Part shown: piece by piece, positions 1-10,893 of the stretch
Layout of the letters: each line of letters starts with the position of its first letter
How positions within the stretch are numbered: position 1 is the first letter of the stretch
Source of the DNA: Siphonodentalium dalli
Lineage: Eukaryota > Mollusca > Scaphopoda > Gadilida > Siphonodentaliidae
Reading direction: 5' to 3'
Assembly (NCBI GenBank): GCA_032622095.1
Contig: CP136069.1
Location: 124,052,126 to 124,116,125, forward strand
DNA length: 64,000 bases
Notes under the pieces: generated by a model
Seen by the model: only the letters and a program-made list of their open reading frames with translations
Told to the model about the DNA's origin: nothing
Database searches by the model: none
Position numbers and translations under genes: made by a program

Positions 1-1054
1 GCTCTGAGCACCCTTTATCCACTCCCAAATCAACACAAAGGCACGGCGGGGGTTAATCAAGTGATTATTTAATGAGCGTTTGTTTTTGACGAATCGCTAT
101 AAAGAGCGTCTGTTTACCATTCAACGTTATTAGCATCTGCAGAGAGATATACTGGAACATTGAGTGGTTTCCTATGCGGGGAGATTTATTGGATGCCATA
201 GTACTCTTACAACATCATTGTTATAGTATGTATGACACTTAGGTCAGGGCTTAGGGGGTAGTTATAGGCATAATGCTTCTCAGAAATCCCGGTTACAAAC
301 CAACACTCACAATTTCGTATTTACGCAAACGTATATGGGAACAAGTGCTTTCCTATTTTTAGAACGCAACACATGATACCAAACAAAATTACGTCGCGTT
401 GGTGATGGCGTTCACGACGGGATTAATTGACTGTCCGCGAGGATGGGGTTCGCGACGGGATTAACTTTGCGGGGACTATTGGCCATCTCGTAAGGGTGGA
501 CAACCTCTGTCAGGCGCTGCTCAATGGCCACGTGCAGGTTAAATAAAATCATACCTCTTCTGGGTCTGGGCGTGTATAGACATGAGCCTGTTGTGTTCCT
601 AAGAACGCGGAGCGTGTTGCGTTCACAAGAACGCGGATCGGGTAAGTTTTTCCGCCCTAGGTGTGCTCAAACTTCGTATATAAGTTTAAAAACACACGGG
701 GATCGTCGACGTCGCATTGTGTGAAACATTCTTATGTCTGTCGTTCCTAGGAACGGGGGAATTTTGAATCGGGTCAGTCTTAACCTTCAAACGGGTACCC
801 ACAAATTATGTATCGTGACAAATGATCAATTCAAGGTCAAATCGGGTAAAATATTGAAAACCCAATATCGTTCATAGGAAGGGGGGATTTCATCGGGTAA
901 ATTTTTCCGCCAGAAACAAAAAATAAAAAAATAAACATGTCATAAAATGTCATGTTTCGGAAAAAAATCAGCATTAAATTAATATTAAAAAATAAACATG
1001 TCATAAAATGTCATGTTTCGGACAAACGCCGCCGGTGGCGGGCTAACCTGCTAG
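1..1054 (+). mobile_element. Helitron-like non-autonomous element A1 (left end outside window)
   Basis: First member of the chain. The right end is GCCGCCGGTGGCGG (self-complementary hairpin) followed by GCTAACCTG and CTAG at 1051-1054, the layout expected of a Helitron 3' end (hairpin a few bases before CTRR). The interior carries phrases found in the other A copies: TATAAAGAGCGT, CGTTCCTAGGAAC and a TCAAGGTCA site at 831-839. Positions about 290-490 reappear inverted at about 21410-21570. No coding capacity is seen; the short open frame at 524-724 is made of repeat sequence. The 5' end is not in the window. Confidence 0.7.
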
Positions 1055-1078
1055 TCTACTATATAATTTGAGACTTCC

Positions 1079-1124
<46 letters not shown>

Positions 1125-1785
1125 ATATGTGTGGGTACTTCATGGAATCCAAAACGCGTGTACAGATTGAGCTCAAATTTCGTATGTAAGTGTAAAATCC
1201 CACCGACACGGCCGTGGTCGCGTTTTGGAGAAGCTCAGAGCACCGTTTCTCCAATCCCAAATCACCGCAATCGGCACTTCGGGGTTAATAGCGTTGGTAT
1301 ATAAAGATCGTTCGTTTTCCGCAGTGTCTATATAAAGAGCGTCGTTTTCGCTATCTACTTATCTGTATGACGGGAGTCTGTAGCTTGTCGCTCGAAATAT
1401 TATGCAGAGGCATTTCACGACGGGAAGCGTTTGTTTTCAATTCAATGCAATGTTATCGCTCGAGCGTTGTCTGTCGTTCCTAGGAAGGGGGGATTTCTAC
1501 GGGTAACTTTTTCCGCCAGAAACAACAAATTTAATTAAAACAGTTTAAAATTAACCAAATTTAAAAATAAAAAAACAATTCAGAAAAACAATATATTAAA
1601 TTTAAAAACATTAAATTCATATTAAAAAATAAAAAATAAAAATAAATAAAAACAAAATAATTTAAAAAATGTCATGTTTCTGACGAAATTTGGTACAAAT
1701 GCAGCACAAGTGTCTCGGAACCTGTTGCAATTGCTTTTTCGAATGGGATGGGACGAATGCCGCCAGTGGCGGGCTAACCTGCTAG
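1055..1785 (+). mobile_element. Helitron-like non-autonomous element A2
   Basis: Begins TCTACTATATAATTTGAG directly after the CTAG of A1 and ends with the hairpin CCGCCAGTGGCGG and CTAG at 1782-1785. The order is ACTTCCG, a (TA)n/(GT)n microsatellite (1079-1125), a block with TATAAAGAGCG, then an A/T-rich tail with ATGTCATGTTTCTGACG just before the 3' hairpin. A microsatellite near the 5' end and a 3' stem-loop are typical of HINE/DINE/MINE-type Helitron relatives. It is non-coding. Confidence 0.75.
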
Positions 1786-2867
1786 TACTATATTTTGAGA
1801 CTTCCGTATATATATATGTGTGTACTTTATAGAATCGAAAACGGATGCACCCATCAAGCTCAAATTTCGTATATAAGTGTAAAAACCCACGTGGATCGTC
1901 CACGTCGCATTTTGGAGAAGCTCAGAGCACCCGTTCTCCAATCACAGTCACAAAACGGCACTGCGGTGGTTAATCAAGTGACGTTGTATATGACGCGTCG
2001 CTATAAAAGAGCGTTTGTTTACAATTCAACGCAACGATATCGCTCGAAATTTAGCATCGAACAAATTTAATTTCTTTTATCAAAAATATAATTACGTGCT
2101 GGACTCTGTCATTTTAAGAATATGTAAGTATTACACACATACACACCAAGTCTGAGCGTAAAATTTTGAAAAATAAGAGTTTTATCGACATAAATCGATT
2201 TTAATGGGAAATCCAATGTTAAAATTTAGCATCGAAAAAATTTAATTTCTTCCATCTAAAACATAATTACGTGTTGGACTGAGTCATTTTAAGAATATAT
2301 AAGTATTACACGCAGTCACACGAAGTCTCAGCTTGAAATTTTGAAAAATAAGAGTTTTATCGACATAAATCGATTTGAATGCGAAATCATGTGTTAATAA
2401 ATTTTGGGGGCTCAGCTGTTCTGTGCAAAATGGTCAACTCGGGACGGGTCAACCGATTGAGCCCAAACTTGCTACCTATGGGTACATTTGTCCTGCAAAT
2501 GTCACGGACGGGTCAAATCGTGTCCCCGATGTGACATTGACCTTCAAACTGGTCAATTCAAGGTCAATTTGGGTAAAACTGGAGGATTTCTGTACTTTTT
2601 TCCTGGGAGTGTTTTGGACGGGTCAAAATTGGGTAAAACTGGCGGATTTCTGTACTTTTGTCCGGGGAGTGCTTTGGACGGGTAAAATCATGACCACGAC
2701 CTGACCTTGACCTACAAAATTGTCAATTCAATGTCAAATCGGGTAAAACTTGCTGATTTCGACGAAATTTGGTACAAATGCAGCACAAGTGTCTCGGAAC
2801 CTGTTGCAATTGCTTTTTCGAACAAAGCCATGAGACGAATGCCGCCAGTGGCGGGCTAACCTGCTAG
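1786..2867 (+). mobile_element. Helitron-like non-autonomous element A3
   Basis: Starts TACTATATTTTGAGACTTCC immediately after the preceding CTAG (the first base pair is TA rather than TC) and ends in the CCGCCAGTGGCGG hairpin and CTAG at 2864-2867. Its interior differs from A2. It holds two copies of a roughly 185-bp module (about 2045-2205 and 2225-2385, both with ATCGACATAAATCGATTT), then a block rich in TGGACGGGTCAAA and TCAAGGTCA (2558-2566) shared with the E subfamily. So it is a mosaic of subfamilies. Confidence 0.7.
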
Positions 2868-3882
2868 TCTCCTATATAGTTTGAGACTTCCGTATATATG
2901 TGTATATATATATATGTGTGTGTGGGTACTTGATAGAATCGAAAACGACTGGTCGAATCGAGCTCAAACTTCGTACATAAGGGTAAAAACCCACAGGGAT
3001 CGTCCGCGTCGCATTTTGGACAAGCTCAGAGCACCGCTTCTCTCTTCCAAACCATCAAAATCACCGCAAACGACACTTCGGGGGTTAAGGCATCAACGAT
3101 CTTTATATTGACCGTATTTGGAGTCGTTAACCGATAAACGCTCTTTATTTCCATCGACGTTGCTAAACGGTTAACCATGCGTTCGAAACTACGGACGCAA
3201 AACGCGAAATGCATTTATCTCGATTAAAAAGGCAGAATTAACGTGTTGTGTGATTCTTATGTCTGTCGTTCCTAGGAACGGGGGAATTTTTCAATCATAC
3301 CTCTTTTAGGGACGGGTACTGCGTGTTGTGTGAAAACAAAAAATGCGTGTTGTGTGTTGTGTGATTCTTATGTCTGTCGTTCCTAGGCACGGGGGAAATT
3401 TTCATCGGGTCACTTTTTCTGCCCGATGTACCTTAAATCATACCTCTTTTAGGGACGGGTACTGCGTGTTTAGTGATTCTTATGTTTTCTTCACCGTAAT
3501 CGTGTAAAATAAGGTCTAATCAGGTAAAATATTGAAAAACCAAAAATTCAATAAAAAAAATTTAAAAATCTAGTAAATTAAAAATGCACGGATAAAATAT
3601 TGAAAATTAAAAAATGAATTAAAAAATGAATTTAAAAAATTAAAAATTGTCATGTTTCTGAGTGTAATCGGGTAAAATATTGAAAAACTAAAAATTAAAT
3701 TCAAAAATTAATCCAAAAAATTAATTCAAAAATCCAGTAAATTAAAAATGCACAATTAACTCATGTTATAAAAAAAAATTAATATTATCTATTAACTCAT
3801 TGGAGAAAAAAAATGTAAATTAAAAAAATAAAAAATTGTCATGTTTCTGACGAACGCCACCAGTGGCGGGCTAACCTGCTTG
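2868..3882 (+). mobile_element. Helitron-like non-autonomous element A4
   Basis: Starts TCTCCTATATAGTTTGAG after CTAG and ends at the hairpin CCACCAGTGGCGG followed by CTTG (3879-3882), a one-base change from CTAG. The interior contains three copies of the GTCTGTCGTTCCTAGG phrase and a long A/T-rich 3' portion. Its CAACGTTGCTAAACGG/AAAAGGCAGAATTAACGTG segment (3160-3245) reappears inverted at about 46300-46390. It is non-coding. Confidence 0.7.
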
Positions 3883-4548
3883 TCTATATATATATTTTGA
3901 GACTTCCGTATATATATATGTGTGTGGGTACTTTATAGAATCGAAAACGACTGGTCGGATCGAGCTCAAACTTCGTCTATAAGGGTAAAAATGCCACGGG
4001 GATCGTCCACGTCGCATTTGGACAAGCTCTGGGCACTCATTCTCCACTCCCAATCAATAAAATCACCGCAAACACGGCGGGGGTTAATAGCGTTGATAGT
4101 TAAAGAGCGTTTCTATCCGCAGTGTAGTTGATAAAGAGCGTGTGTGTGTAATGTGATTCTTACGTCTGGGTCTGGGCGTGTGCGTTAGTATACAGGCATG
4201 AGCGTGTTGTGTGATTCTTACGTACTTAGGGCTTCCTAGGAATGCGGATCGGGTCAGTTTTTCCGCCCTAGGTGATCTTCACTGTGAAACGGGTACCATA
4301 TACGTGTGTGTCCTTTATAGACTCGAACTGATTGAGCTCAAACTTGCTCCCTACGGGAAGTGTCGTGGACAGGTTAAATTGTGACCCCGACCTGACATTG
4401 AAAATGATTAATTCAAGGTCAAACCGGGTAAAAAAAAAATGTAATTAAAAAATTAATTAAAAACATTTGAAATTAAAAAAAATATTTAAAAAAATTAAAA
4501 ATTGTCATGTTTCTGACGAACGCCGCCAGTGGCGGGCTAACCTGCTAG
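3883..4548 (+). mobile_element. Helitron-like non-autonomous element A5
   Basis: Starts TCTATATATATATTTTGAG at the CTTG of A4 and ends with the hairpin CCGCCAGTGGCGG and CTAG at 4545-4548. The shortest A-type unit of the chain (666 bp). It has the A-type 5' block, the TAAAGAGCG phrase twice, TCAAGGTCA at 4413-4421, and the A/T-rich 3' portion. Confidence 0.75.
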
Positions 4549-5062
4549 TCTCATATATATTTTGAAGACCTCTGTTTGTCTGTATGTTTGTATGTTTGTC
4601 TGTCTGTCTGTCATTGATACAAATCTACGATTCTCGACCGATCGGGACGAAACTTGGTACGTGTGTGTAGTTTGACCAGGCGGTGGACGTTGTCGTATTG
4701 GTGAGCCCGTGCGGCGCCCGCTTCGCGCATGCGCAGACGAGATATCGGAAACGGGTGGAGCTATCGACTTGAAATTTGTTACGTGAATGTAACTTGCCCC
4801 GGATACGAATTTTATCGGGTCGCCGAGCCCGTGCGACGCCAGCTTCGCGCATGCGCAGACGAGATCTCGGAAACGGGTGGAGCTATCGACTTGAAATTTG
4901 CTATGTGAATGTATCTTGCCCCGGATACGAATTTTATCGGGTCGCCGAGCCCGTGCGACGCCAACTTCGCGCATGCGCAGACCAGCTCTCGGAAACGGGT
5001 GGAGCTATCGACTTGAAATTTGCTTTTTGAATAGCCCGGACAACGTCGGGCTCATCGGCTAG
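4549..5062 (+). mobile_element. Helitron-like element D1 (122-bp repeat subfamily)
   Basis: Begins TCTCATATATATTTTGAAGA at the CTAG of A5 and ends AGCCCGGACAACGTCGGGCT (stem-loop) CATCGG CTAG at 5059-5062. After a (TGTC)n microsatellite (4569-4612) the body holds about 2.5 copies of a 122-bp tandem unit. The open frames on both strands here come from that GC-rich unit and are not genes. Confidence 0.8.
4700..5026 (+). repeat. 122-bp tandem repeat inside D1 (about 2.5 units)
   Basis: The phrase TCGGAAACGGGTGGAGCTAT recurs near 4744, 4866 and 4989, a spacing of about 122 bp. Each unit contains GCGCATGCGCAGAC and ATACGAATTTTATCGGG. Units differ by scattered substitutions. Confidence 0.85.
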
Positions 5063-5812
5063 TCTCATATATATTTTGAAGACCTCTGTTTGTCTGTCTG
5101 TATGTTTGTCTGTATGTCATTTATACAAATCTACGATTCTCGACCGATCGGGACGAAACTTGGTACGTGTGTGTAGTTTGACCAGGCGGTGTACGTTGTC
5201 GTATTGGCGAGCCCGTGTGGCGCCCGCTTCGCACATCCGCAGACGAGATATCGGAAACGGGTGGAGCTATCGACTTGAAATTTGCTATGTGAATGTATCT
5301 TGCCCCGTATACGAATTTTATCGGGTCGCCGAGCCCGTGCGACGCCAGCTTCGTGCATGCGCAGACGAGATCTCGGAAACGGGTAGAGCTATCGACTTGA
5401 AATTTGGTACGTGAATGTATCTTGCCCCGGATACGAATTTTATCGGGTCGCCGAGCCCGTGCGACGCCAGGTTCGCACATGCGCAGACGAGATCTCGGAA
5501 ACGGGTGGAGGTATCGACTTGAAATTTGGTATGTGAATGTATCTTGCCCCGGATACGAATTTTATCGGGTCGCCGAGCCCGTGCGACGCCAGCTTCGCGC
5601 ATGTGCAGACCAGATCTCGGAAACGGGTGGAGCTATCGACTTGAAATTTGGTATGTGAATGTATCTTGCCCCGGATACGAATTTTATCGGGTCGCCGAGC
5701 CCGTGCGACGCCAGCTTCGCGCATGTGCAGACCAGATCTCGGAAACGGGTGGAGCTATCGACTTGAAATTTGATTTTTGAATAGCCCGGACAACGTCGGG
5801 CTCATCGGCTAG
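5063..5812 (+). mobile_element. Helitron-like element D2 (expanded 122-bp array)
   Basis: Same 5' end (TCTCATATATATTTTGAAGA) and same 3' end (stem-loop, CATCGG, CTAG 5809-5812) as D1. It is 236 bp longer, which is close to two extra 122-bp units. It abuts D1 with no intervening base. Confidence 0.8.
5208..5772 (+). repeat. 122-bp tandem repeat inside D2 (about 4.5 units)
   Basis: TCGGAAACGGG recurs near 5250, 5372, 5494, 5616 and 5738, exactly 122 bp apart. The last three units are nearly identical to one another, which suggests recent expansion of the array. Confidence 0.85.
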
Positions 5813-6441
5813 TCTATTATATATTTTGGGAAATCTGTGTGTGTGTCTGTCTGTTCGCAAAGGACTCGAAAACGGCCGAGCCGATTTCGATGAAACTTGG
5901 TATGTGGGGATACTTTCGGCCGGGGAGTGGCATGGGCCTATGAATTTGCCCGTGCGACGTTACCTTGAAATCGGGTCATTTCAAGGTCAAACGCCCGAGT
6001 ATCACGGGATTTCGATGAAAATTAGTGTCTAGGGATACTTTCGTATGGGGAGTGTCGTAAGCCTATTCGTTTTCCCGTGCGACGTGACCTTGACCTTGAA
6101 ATCGGGTCAATTCAAGGTCAAATCGCGAATTTTGATGGGATTTCGACGAAATTTGATACGTGGGGTCACTTTTGTCCACTGAGTGTTTTGGACGGGTCAA
6201 ATCGTGACCCCGACCTGACCCTGACCTTCAAAATGATCAATTCGAGGTCAAATCGGGTAAAACCGGATGGATTTCGACGGGTACTTTTGTCGGGTACTTT
6301 TGTCCGGGCGGTGTTTTGGACGGGTCAAATCGTGACCCCACCTGACCTTGACCTTCAAAATGGACAATTCAAGGTCAAATCGAGCAATTCGCAGAACAGT
6401 AGAGGGGAAACAACCAGGACGAAGTCGGGTCCACCTGCTAG
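5813..6441 (+). mobile_element. Helitron-like element E1 (AAGGTCA-rich subfamily)
   Basis: Begins TCTATTATATATTTTGGGAA at the CTAG of D2 and ends GGACGAAGTCGGGTCC (weak stem-loop) ACCTG CTAG at 6438-6441. The body has GATGAAACTTGGTATGTGGG and at least seven AAGGTCA-type motifs, including TCAAGGTCA at 5981-5989 and 6112-6120. The same subfamily is found inverted at 17901-18593 and about 21840-22426. The 174-residue open frame through it (6077-6601) runs past the element end and has no recognisable domain. Confidence 0.75.
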
Positions 6442-7368
6442 TATGTATATATTCTCCATGACGGATCGTCAGAACTTATCTGAAGGGTCAAGGTCATTTT
6501 GCAAGGTCAATGTCATTGTCAACAGTTTCAGTTTTCTCACATTACTACCTATTATTTGTCTTTATGATAAAACTATCTCAATTTGTTGCGACTTTTTGTA
6601 AATCACCAGACAAGGCAAATCGAGTACTATCGACCTAAAAAATTGGGACATTCTCCACCCCCCCAAATTCAAAGATGTTCCCATTCAAATGACGGCTCCC
6701 AGAAAAGATCAAACATGTATAATAATTTCTCGTCCATGCATTTTGTAAATTAAGAGTTATCGACATATTCTGAATAACAAGCACATTAATAAACAATTGA
6801 AGATACAAAGGATTATTACAATAAATGTGTTTTATCGTATAGGGACATGTGCACATGTAGATGGAGATGCTATATAATGCCGCGGAGGCTCGTTTAGCAC
6901 AACGTATCTCAAAGGGATCATCGTCAGTCATTCGCTTCCATTGTGCATCAGTACAATAATCTGGTTTCCGAAGACGGTTTATCCCTAGGGATTCGCAAAG
7001 ATTGAAATCCACATTTTAGACTGAATTGCTTCAAATTTCGAATCAATGGAAATATCTTGCGTCAAAAAGTTAATAATTTATTGCGACAATAATTTTCTGG
7101 TTCATTTAATTCTGCTGATGTCATTGCTTCAGGTTACATCAAGATGATAGCTCGATCTTAAACGTTTGGCGGGCTACGTGAAAAATTAACTAGATATAAG
7201 AGAATTCATTGGCACAGGGTTTTCGCAAAATTTCAGGAAGCTCCAGTCACGGAAGGGTTAAAGATCATACCATCAACCTACTGTCTATAATGACATCCGT
7301 ATATGGTACATGTAATATATATAATCTCCAACTATATAATGTAGGCTTAATAAGTTCAACAAAAGACT
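6442..7368. other. Region after the Helitron chain; one weak open frame
   Basis: 6442-6600 continues with AAGGTCA motifs and then becomes unique DNA. The minus-strand frame 7012-6635 begins with GTG rather than ATG. Its first 48 residues have ordinary protein-like composition (including TDAQWKRMTDDDPFEIR), and the rest looks non-coding. It could be the remnant of an exon; I do not recognise the family. Confidence 0.2.
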
Positions 7369-7505
7369 ATATAATAGGTTGTTTGTTGACCTTATTATGT
7401 GAACATTTACCACCAGTGGACATCAAACATTCTGCTCTTGTTTTATCTGTATTTTACTCTGTCGTCTGGTTTTATTTTATGAACACCTGTAAAATGAATA
7501 GTAAA
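7369..7505 (+). repeat. Dispersed repeat, copy 1 (partner near 50990-51115)
   Basis: TTTGTTGACCTTATTAT, GAACATTTACCACCA and TTATGAACACC recur in the same order near 50990-51115 with substitutions. Just upstream, AATAAGTTCAACAAA forms an inverted match with TTTGTTGACCTTATT, as in the other copy, so this is probably a small fold-back element. Confidence 0.45.
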
Positions 7506-7511
7506 CAGTTA

Positions 7512-7513
<2 letters not shown>

Positions 7514-7547
<34 letters not shown>

Positions 7548-7568
7548 CTATATATATATATATATATG
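7514..7568. repeat. (TA)n microsatellite
   Basis: About 27 TA dinucleotides interrupted once by GC, followed by TGTGTG. It explains the short isoleucine/tyrosine-rich frames on both strands. Confidence 0.9.
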
Positions 7569-8280
7569 TGTGTTTATAACTGGATGGGGGAATTAATTTG
7601 GTATTGAAATGGTTAGAGTATATAGTATGGTATGGCCGCACACGATTTCGAGGGTTGTATATAGGAGGTATGTGATACATGTATAAGGATATGGGGTACT
7701 CATCTACCAGTGTATCATATATTAAAATAGCCCGATTTCTTGCGCATGAATTTTCATTTGCGCTTGCAAGATAATATATGTTTTAATTGTCATGATAACG
7801 TTTTTTTTTCTATTTCAAAAATTATCTGTTCCAACATATATCTTTTTGTGGACATAAATAGCTATATCGGTTAGCAGACGATTACATGTATCTACCTATA
7901 CTCACATTCGCCATTCATATAGAACCATAATTATGATATTTATATATTTGACAACTATAACCTACCACGACTATGTTTATAAGTTCTTTCACATTATTTT
8001 CTGTGATACGAAACGTTGACATGTCTATCAGAAGAGAACTTACCATGAACTCGCATTACTGAGTTTTATGTCGTGGCATACGAATTGGTGTTGTCTATAT
8101 AGCCTCACATACAAAAGGGTGTCCATCTTCGAGTTTCCAACTGCATCACTTACTTGAGTTACATGGTATCTAACAAATTTACACTGGTCAGATAATTCCG
8201 ATATAACAGCCCTGTGTTTCGAAAATGGCTACTTCGACCCACTCTGTTAACTGAAAGTACACACGCATCTGTATCTAATT
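7569..8280. other. No gene or element recognised
   Basis: A/T-rich DNA without long frames. The phrase GTGTCCATCTTCGAGTTTCC near 8120 has degenerate relatives at about 45080 and 49745, so part of it belongs to an old dispersed repeat. Confidence 0.5.
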
Positions 8281-8389
8281 ATACCCCAGTAACGAAGTGA
8301 TGTGGGCAGATAGGAATCAGCTTTTTGTCATCCATCTGTTCCCCGTCCATGGACGCAACTTTGTCCCAGCTTGTATTCCTACATTTTTC

Positions 8390-8665
8390 AGTAAATTGTT
8401 TTTAAACTTGGCACATATATTTAGTAACATGCATTGGAACCTGTACATCTGCGATTATGAGGTCCTTCGACTTTTTTTTATTGGAGTTATCCCCTTTTCT
8501 AATTTAATTTTTTTTTCGCAACTTACCAAATACATAATTTTGTCAAAAGTTTGTATTTAATTTATTTCTTGGTTAATTGTTATGAAACTTGACACAGCTA
8601 TTTATAACATCATTGGGACCTGTGCATGTGTAATTATGAGATTAGTCAGAACCATTTTGAACATA
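8390..8665 (+). repeat. Degenerate tandem duplication (unit about 180 bp)
   Basis: AAACTTGGCACATATATTTA...CATTGGAACCTGTACAT (8405-8448) matches AAACTTGACACAGCTATTTA...CATTGGGACCTGTGCAT (8585-8628). Both are followed by an ATTATGAGRT phrase. Non-coding. Confidence 0.55.
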
Positions 8666-8742
8666 GTTTTGTTTTTTCTTTCGAAAAACAAATATGTTAA
8701 TATGGTGTCCTTAATGAAGCCCCAATTGCGTTGTGACTAATT

Positions 8743-9640
8743 ACCGCCCGGACCGCTCGAGACCGCCAGGGACAACCCGGGCGCCCACATGGGCACGTGT
8801 ACGCTATATCTCGATGTTATAAGGTAGCTCGCCCGTCTTCGGCCGGTATTATTAGCCCCGCAAATGCCGATATTGGCTAAGCGAGCCGGGAGAGCCCGGG
8901 TGTCTTCGTGAGGTTTCGGACAGTATAGTTTGATGATGCAATACCACCTGAGTGTGACATTCAAATATTGACTCGCCGATGTTATTAACCCATCAAAACA
9001 CGATAAAATGCCGTAGATCCCAGGAGAGGCCGGGTGTTTCCGTTAACATTTTGACAGTATAGTTTGATGGGTTTTTTTGGTAGTGGAATACTACGTGAGT
9101 GTGAGATTCAGCTACTATCATCCACGGTCGATGTTATTAACCCGCAAATGCCGATATTGGTTAAGAGAGCACGAGAAAGCCTAGTGGTAAACATATTTTT
9201 ATTTCCAAATCCAAACAAATAACATATACAGATGACACATATATATATACAAAATAGAAGAGGTATTGTCTTTGTTTGGTTTCAGACAATATATTTTGAT
9301 GGTGCGCGGTAGTGCAATATCACCTGAATTCCAAATATCGACTCGCTGACGCGTCCACGGCCGATGTTATTAACCCATCAAAATCCTGTAAAATACCGTT
9401 ATAGACTGAAGAACCCGAGAGAGCCCGACTGTCTCATTGAACAATTTGACAGTATAGTTTGATATTTTTTGGTAGTGGAATACTGCACGAGTAAGAATTC
9501 AACTATTGACACATTCGCGCATCCCACGGCCGGTGTTATTAGCCCATCAACACAGGTAAAGTACATGTACAAGTACATTGGACGACAGAGCCCGCGGTGT
9601 TTTCGTTGATATTTTGACAATATCTTGATTATACTAGTAA
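8743..9640 (-). repeat. Left inverted arm of the large element
   Basis: Made of alternating modules marked by TGTTATTAACCCATCAAAA (near 8980, 9364) and TTATTAACCCGCAAATGCCG-type sequence (near 8850, 9132), so subrepeats are about 170 bp in a 340-390-bp period. Shared marker phrases are GATATTGGCTAAG, ACAGTATAGTTTGATG and ACCTGAGTGTGACATTC. In reverse complement it matches 15563-16583. Confidence 0.75.
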
Positions 9641-10479
9641 GGTTTTGATAGAAGAATGCCAGTTGCGGAAGGGGTTGAGTCCAACGTACCAGAAAGTGGC
9701 CACCCTCATTATACATACAGTATCAAAATGGGTGTCGTCCTTGTATTACGAAGCATAATTCGCGATTCTCCGGAAGAGAAAGAGACATTGTTGTGCGATA
9801 AAAAAAAAACATGTATTCCACAACTAGTATATGTATACAAACTTAACAATGACAATATAAACAGTTCTCAATGTCGGTGCTGTTCTTAATCAGAATAGGC
9901 TTATGTCGGTATGCCGTTTATTTTTCGCATCAGTTCCTCTAGCTCAATGGCTTTGGGTTCTGTATATTTTAAATAGACGTTTCTGACGCCTTCTGTCACA
10001 GTATTTTCGGAGTCCGAGACTGTATCCGATGCTTGTTTGTATGGGCGTCTCAGTCTTTCTCAATCTGTGATGCAGGTCACGGAGTTGGTTGTCCAGCAAC
10101 ATAACGTTTGCACAGGCTTTCCGAAAGAGTATGCGAACCTTGTGTACACGGGAACTGTACATCGAAGTAGGTATTTTCAATAGGAATAGAGGAATATTCA
10201 ATCCGATGTCATGTGTTTGTTTTTCATGTGTGGAGGTTTATGAAGATGGTCTTTATTTGGAATTTGGGGAGAACCCGGGAAGATTTGGAAGGGGCTGCAA
10301 CCCTTCCCTACAACCCACTTTTAAATTTTGGAGGGATCATGGACATGGTTTTACGTGGCATGCCATGGTGAGAATGATGAACATGATCTAGTGTTTTTCT
10401 GTCACTTCGTTTTCCTTTTTATTTTTCCTATTGGATGATGATGTTGTTGTTGTCTGTTGAGTGCTGGAGGCGGCTGGAA
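9641..10479. other. Left part of the large element's unique centre
   Basis: No convincing frame. CCCGGGAAGATTTGGAAGG followed by CCCTACAACCCACTTTT (10276-10320) recurs at 17677-17725 in the same orientation with a few changes, marking another short dispersed repeat. Confidence 0.4.
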
Positions 10480-10893
10480 TCAGTTGTTGTGCTTAGCATC
10501 TTGCTCTGAGCTCTGCTGAGTCAGATACACACTCCAGCGCATTGTTGATGCTGTCATGGACCTCAGCAGCAGACGCCGGGCTGTGGTGTATTCCGGCGTC
10601 TCTGGCGTGAATGACAATTCACGAAGTCTGCGACAGGGACGTCCGGTGGCATCGGCATCCCTGTCTCCGCTGGCCTCTATGAAGACTGCATGGACATCCG
10701 GGGTGGCAACGGCGTCCCTACATTCGATGGTATTGTTATTATCGACGGAGGCCAAGTGGGTGGGGGCTGGGCGTCTTTCAGTTCTCCCCTGTTTCAGCTC
10801 AAACAATGGGCCGACTGGAAGCCGCGTTGAGAATGCAGAAGCCCGGTGGGGATTCAAACAGAATCCATTGTGTCCACCGAGTTGCTTTGACAA
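10480..10893 (-). CDS. Unrecognised GC-rich open frame (137 residues)
   Basis: Runs from an ATG at 10893 to a stop at 10480. No family is recognised. It is rich in Arg, Ala, Thr and Ser, with no signal peptide or membrane segment. It contains QGRTERRP (about residues 35-42), which also occurs in the plus-strand frame at 11117-11476 because a stretch of about 50 bp is repeated in inverted orientation (10749-10800 and 11383-11434). The opposite strand of the same DNA is also open (10556-10897), so the coding strand is uncertain. Base composition is clearly richer in G+C than the flanks. It may be a decayed element ORF or a captured exon. I infer no function. Confidence 0.25.
   Translation of the reverse strand: MSKQLGGHNGFCLNPHRASAFSTRLPVGPLFELKQGRTERRPAPTHLASVDNNNTIECRDAVATPDVHAVFIEASGDRDADATGRPCRRLRELSFTPETPEYTTARRLLLRSMTASTMRWSVYLTQQSSEQDAKHNN

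Noticed and set aside
1051-1304. Short frames with runs of Ile/Tyr (also near 7500)
   Set aside because: They translate the (TA)n microsatellites.
4537-5780. Many overlapping 75-145-codon frames with conserved peptides on both strands
   Set aside because: They coincide with the GC-rich 122-bp tandem unit of the D elements and vary with unit number; no domain and no start context.
6077-6601. 174-codon frame as a gene
   Set aside because: It begins inside the E1 element, crosses its 3' end into unrelated DNA, and the peptide simply translates AAGGTCA-rich repeats.
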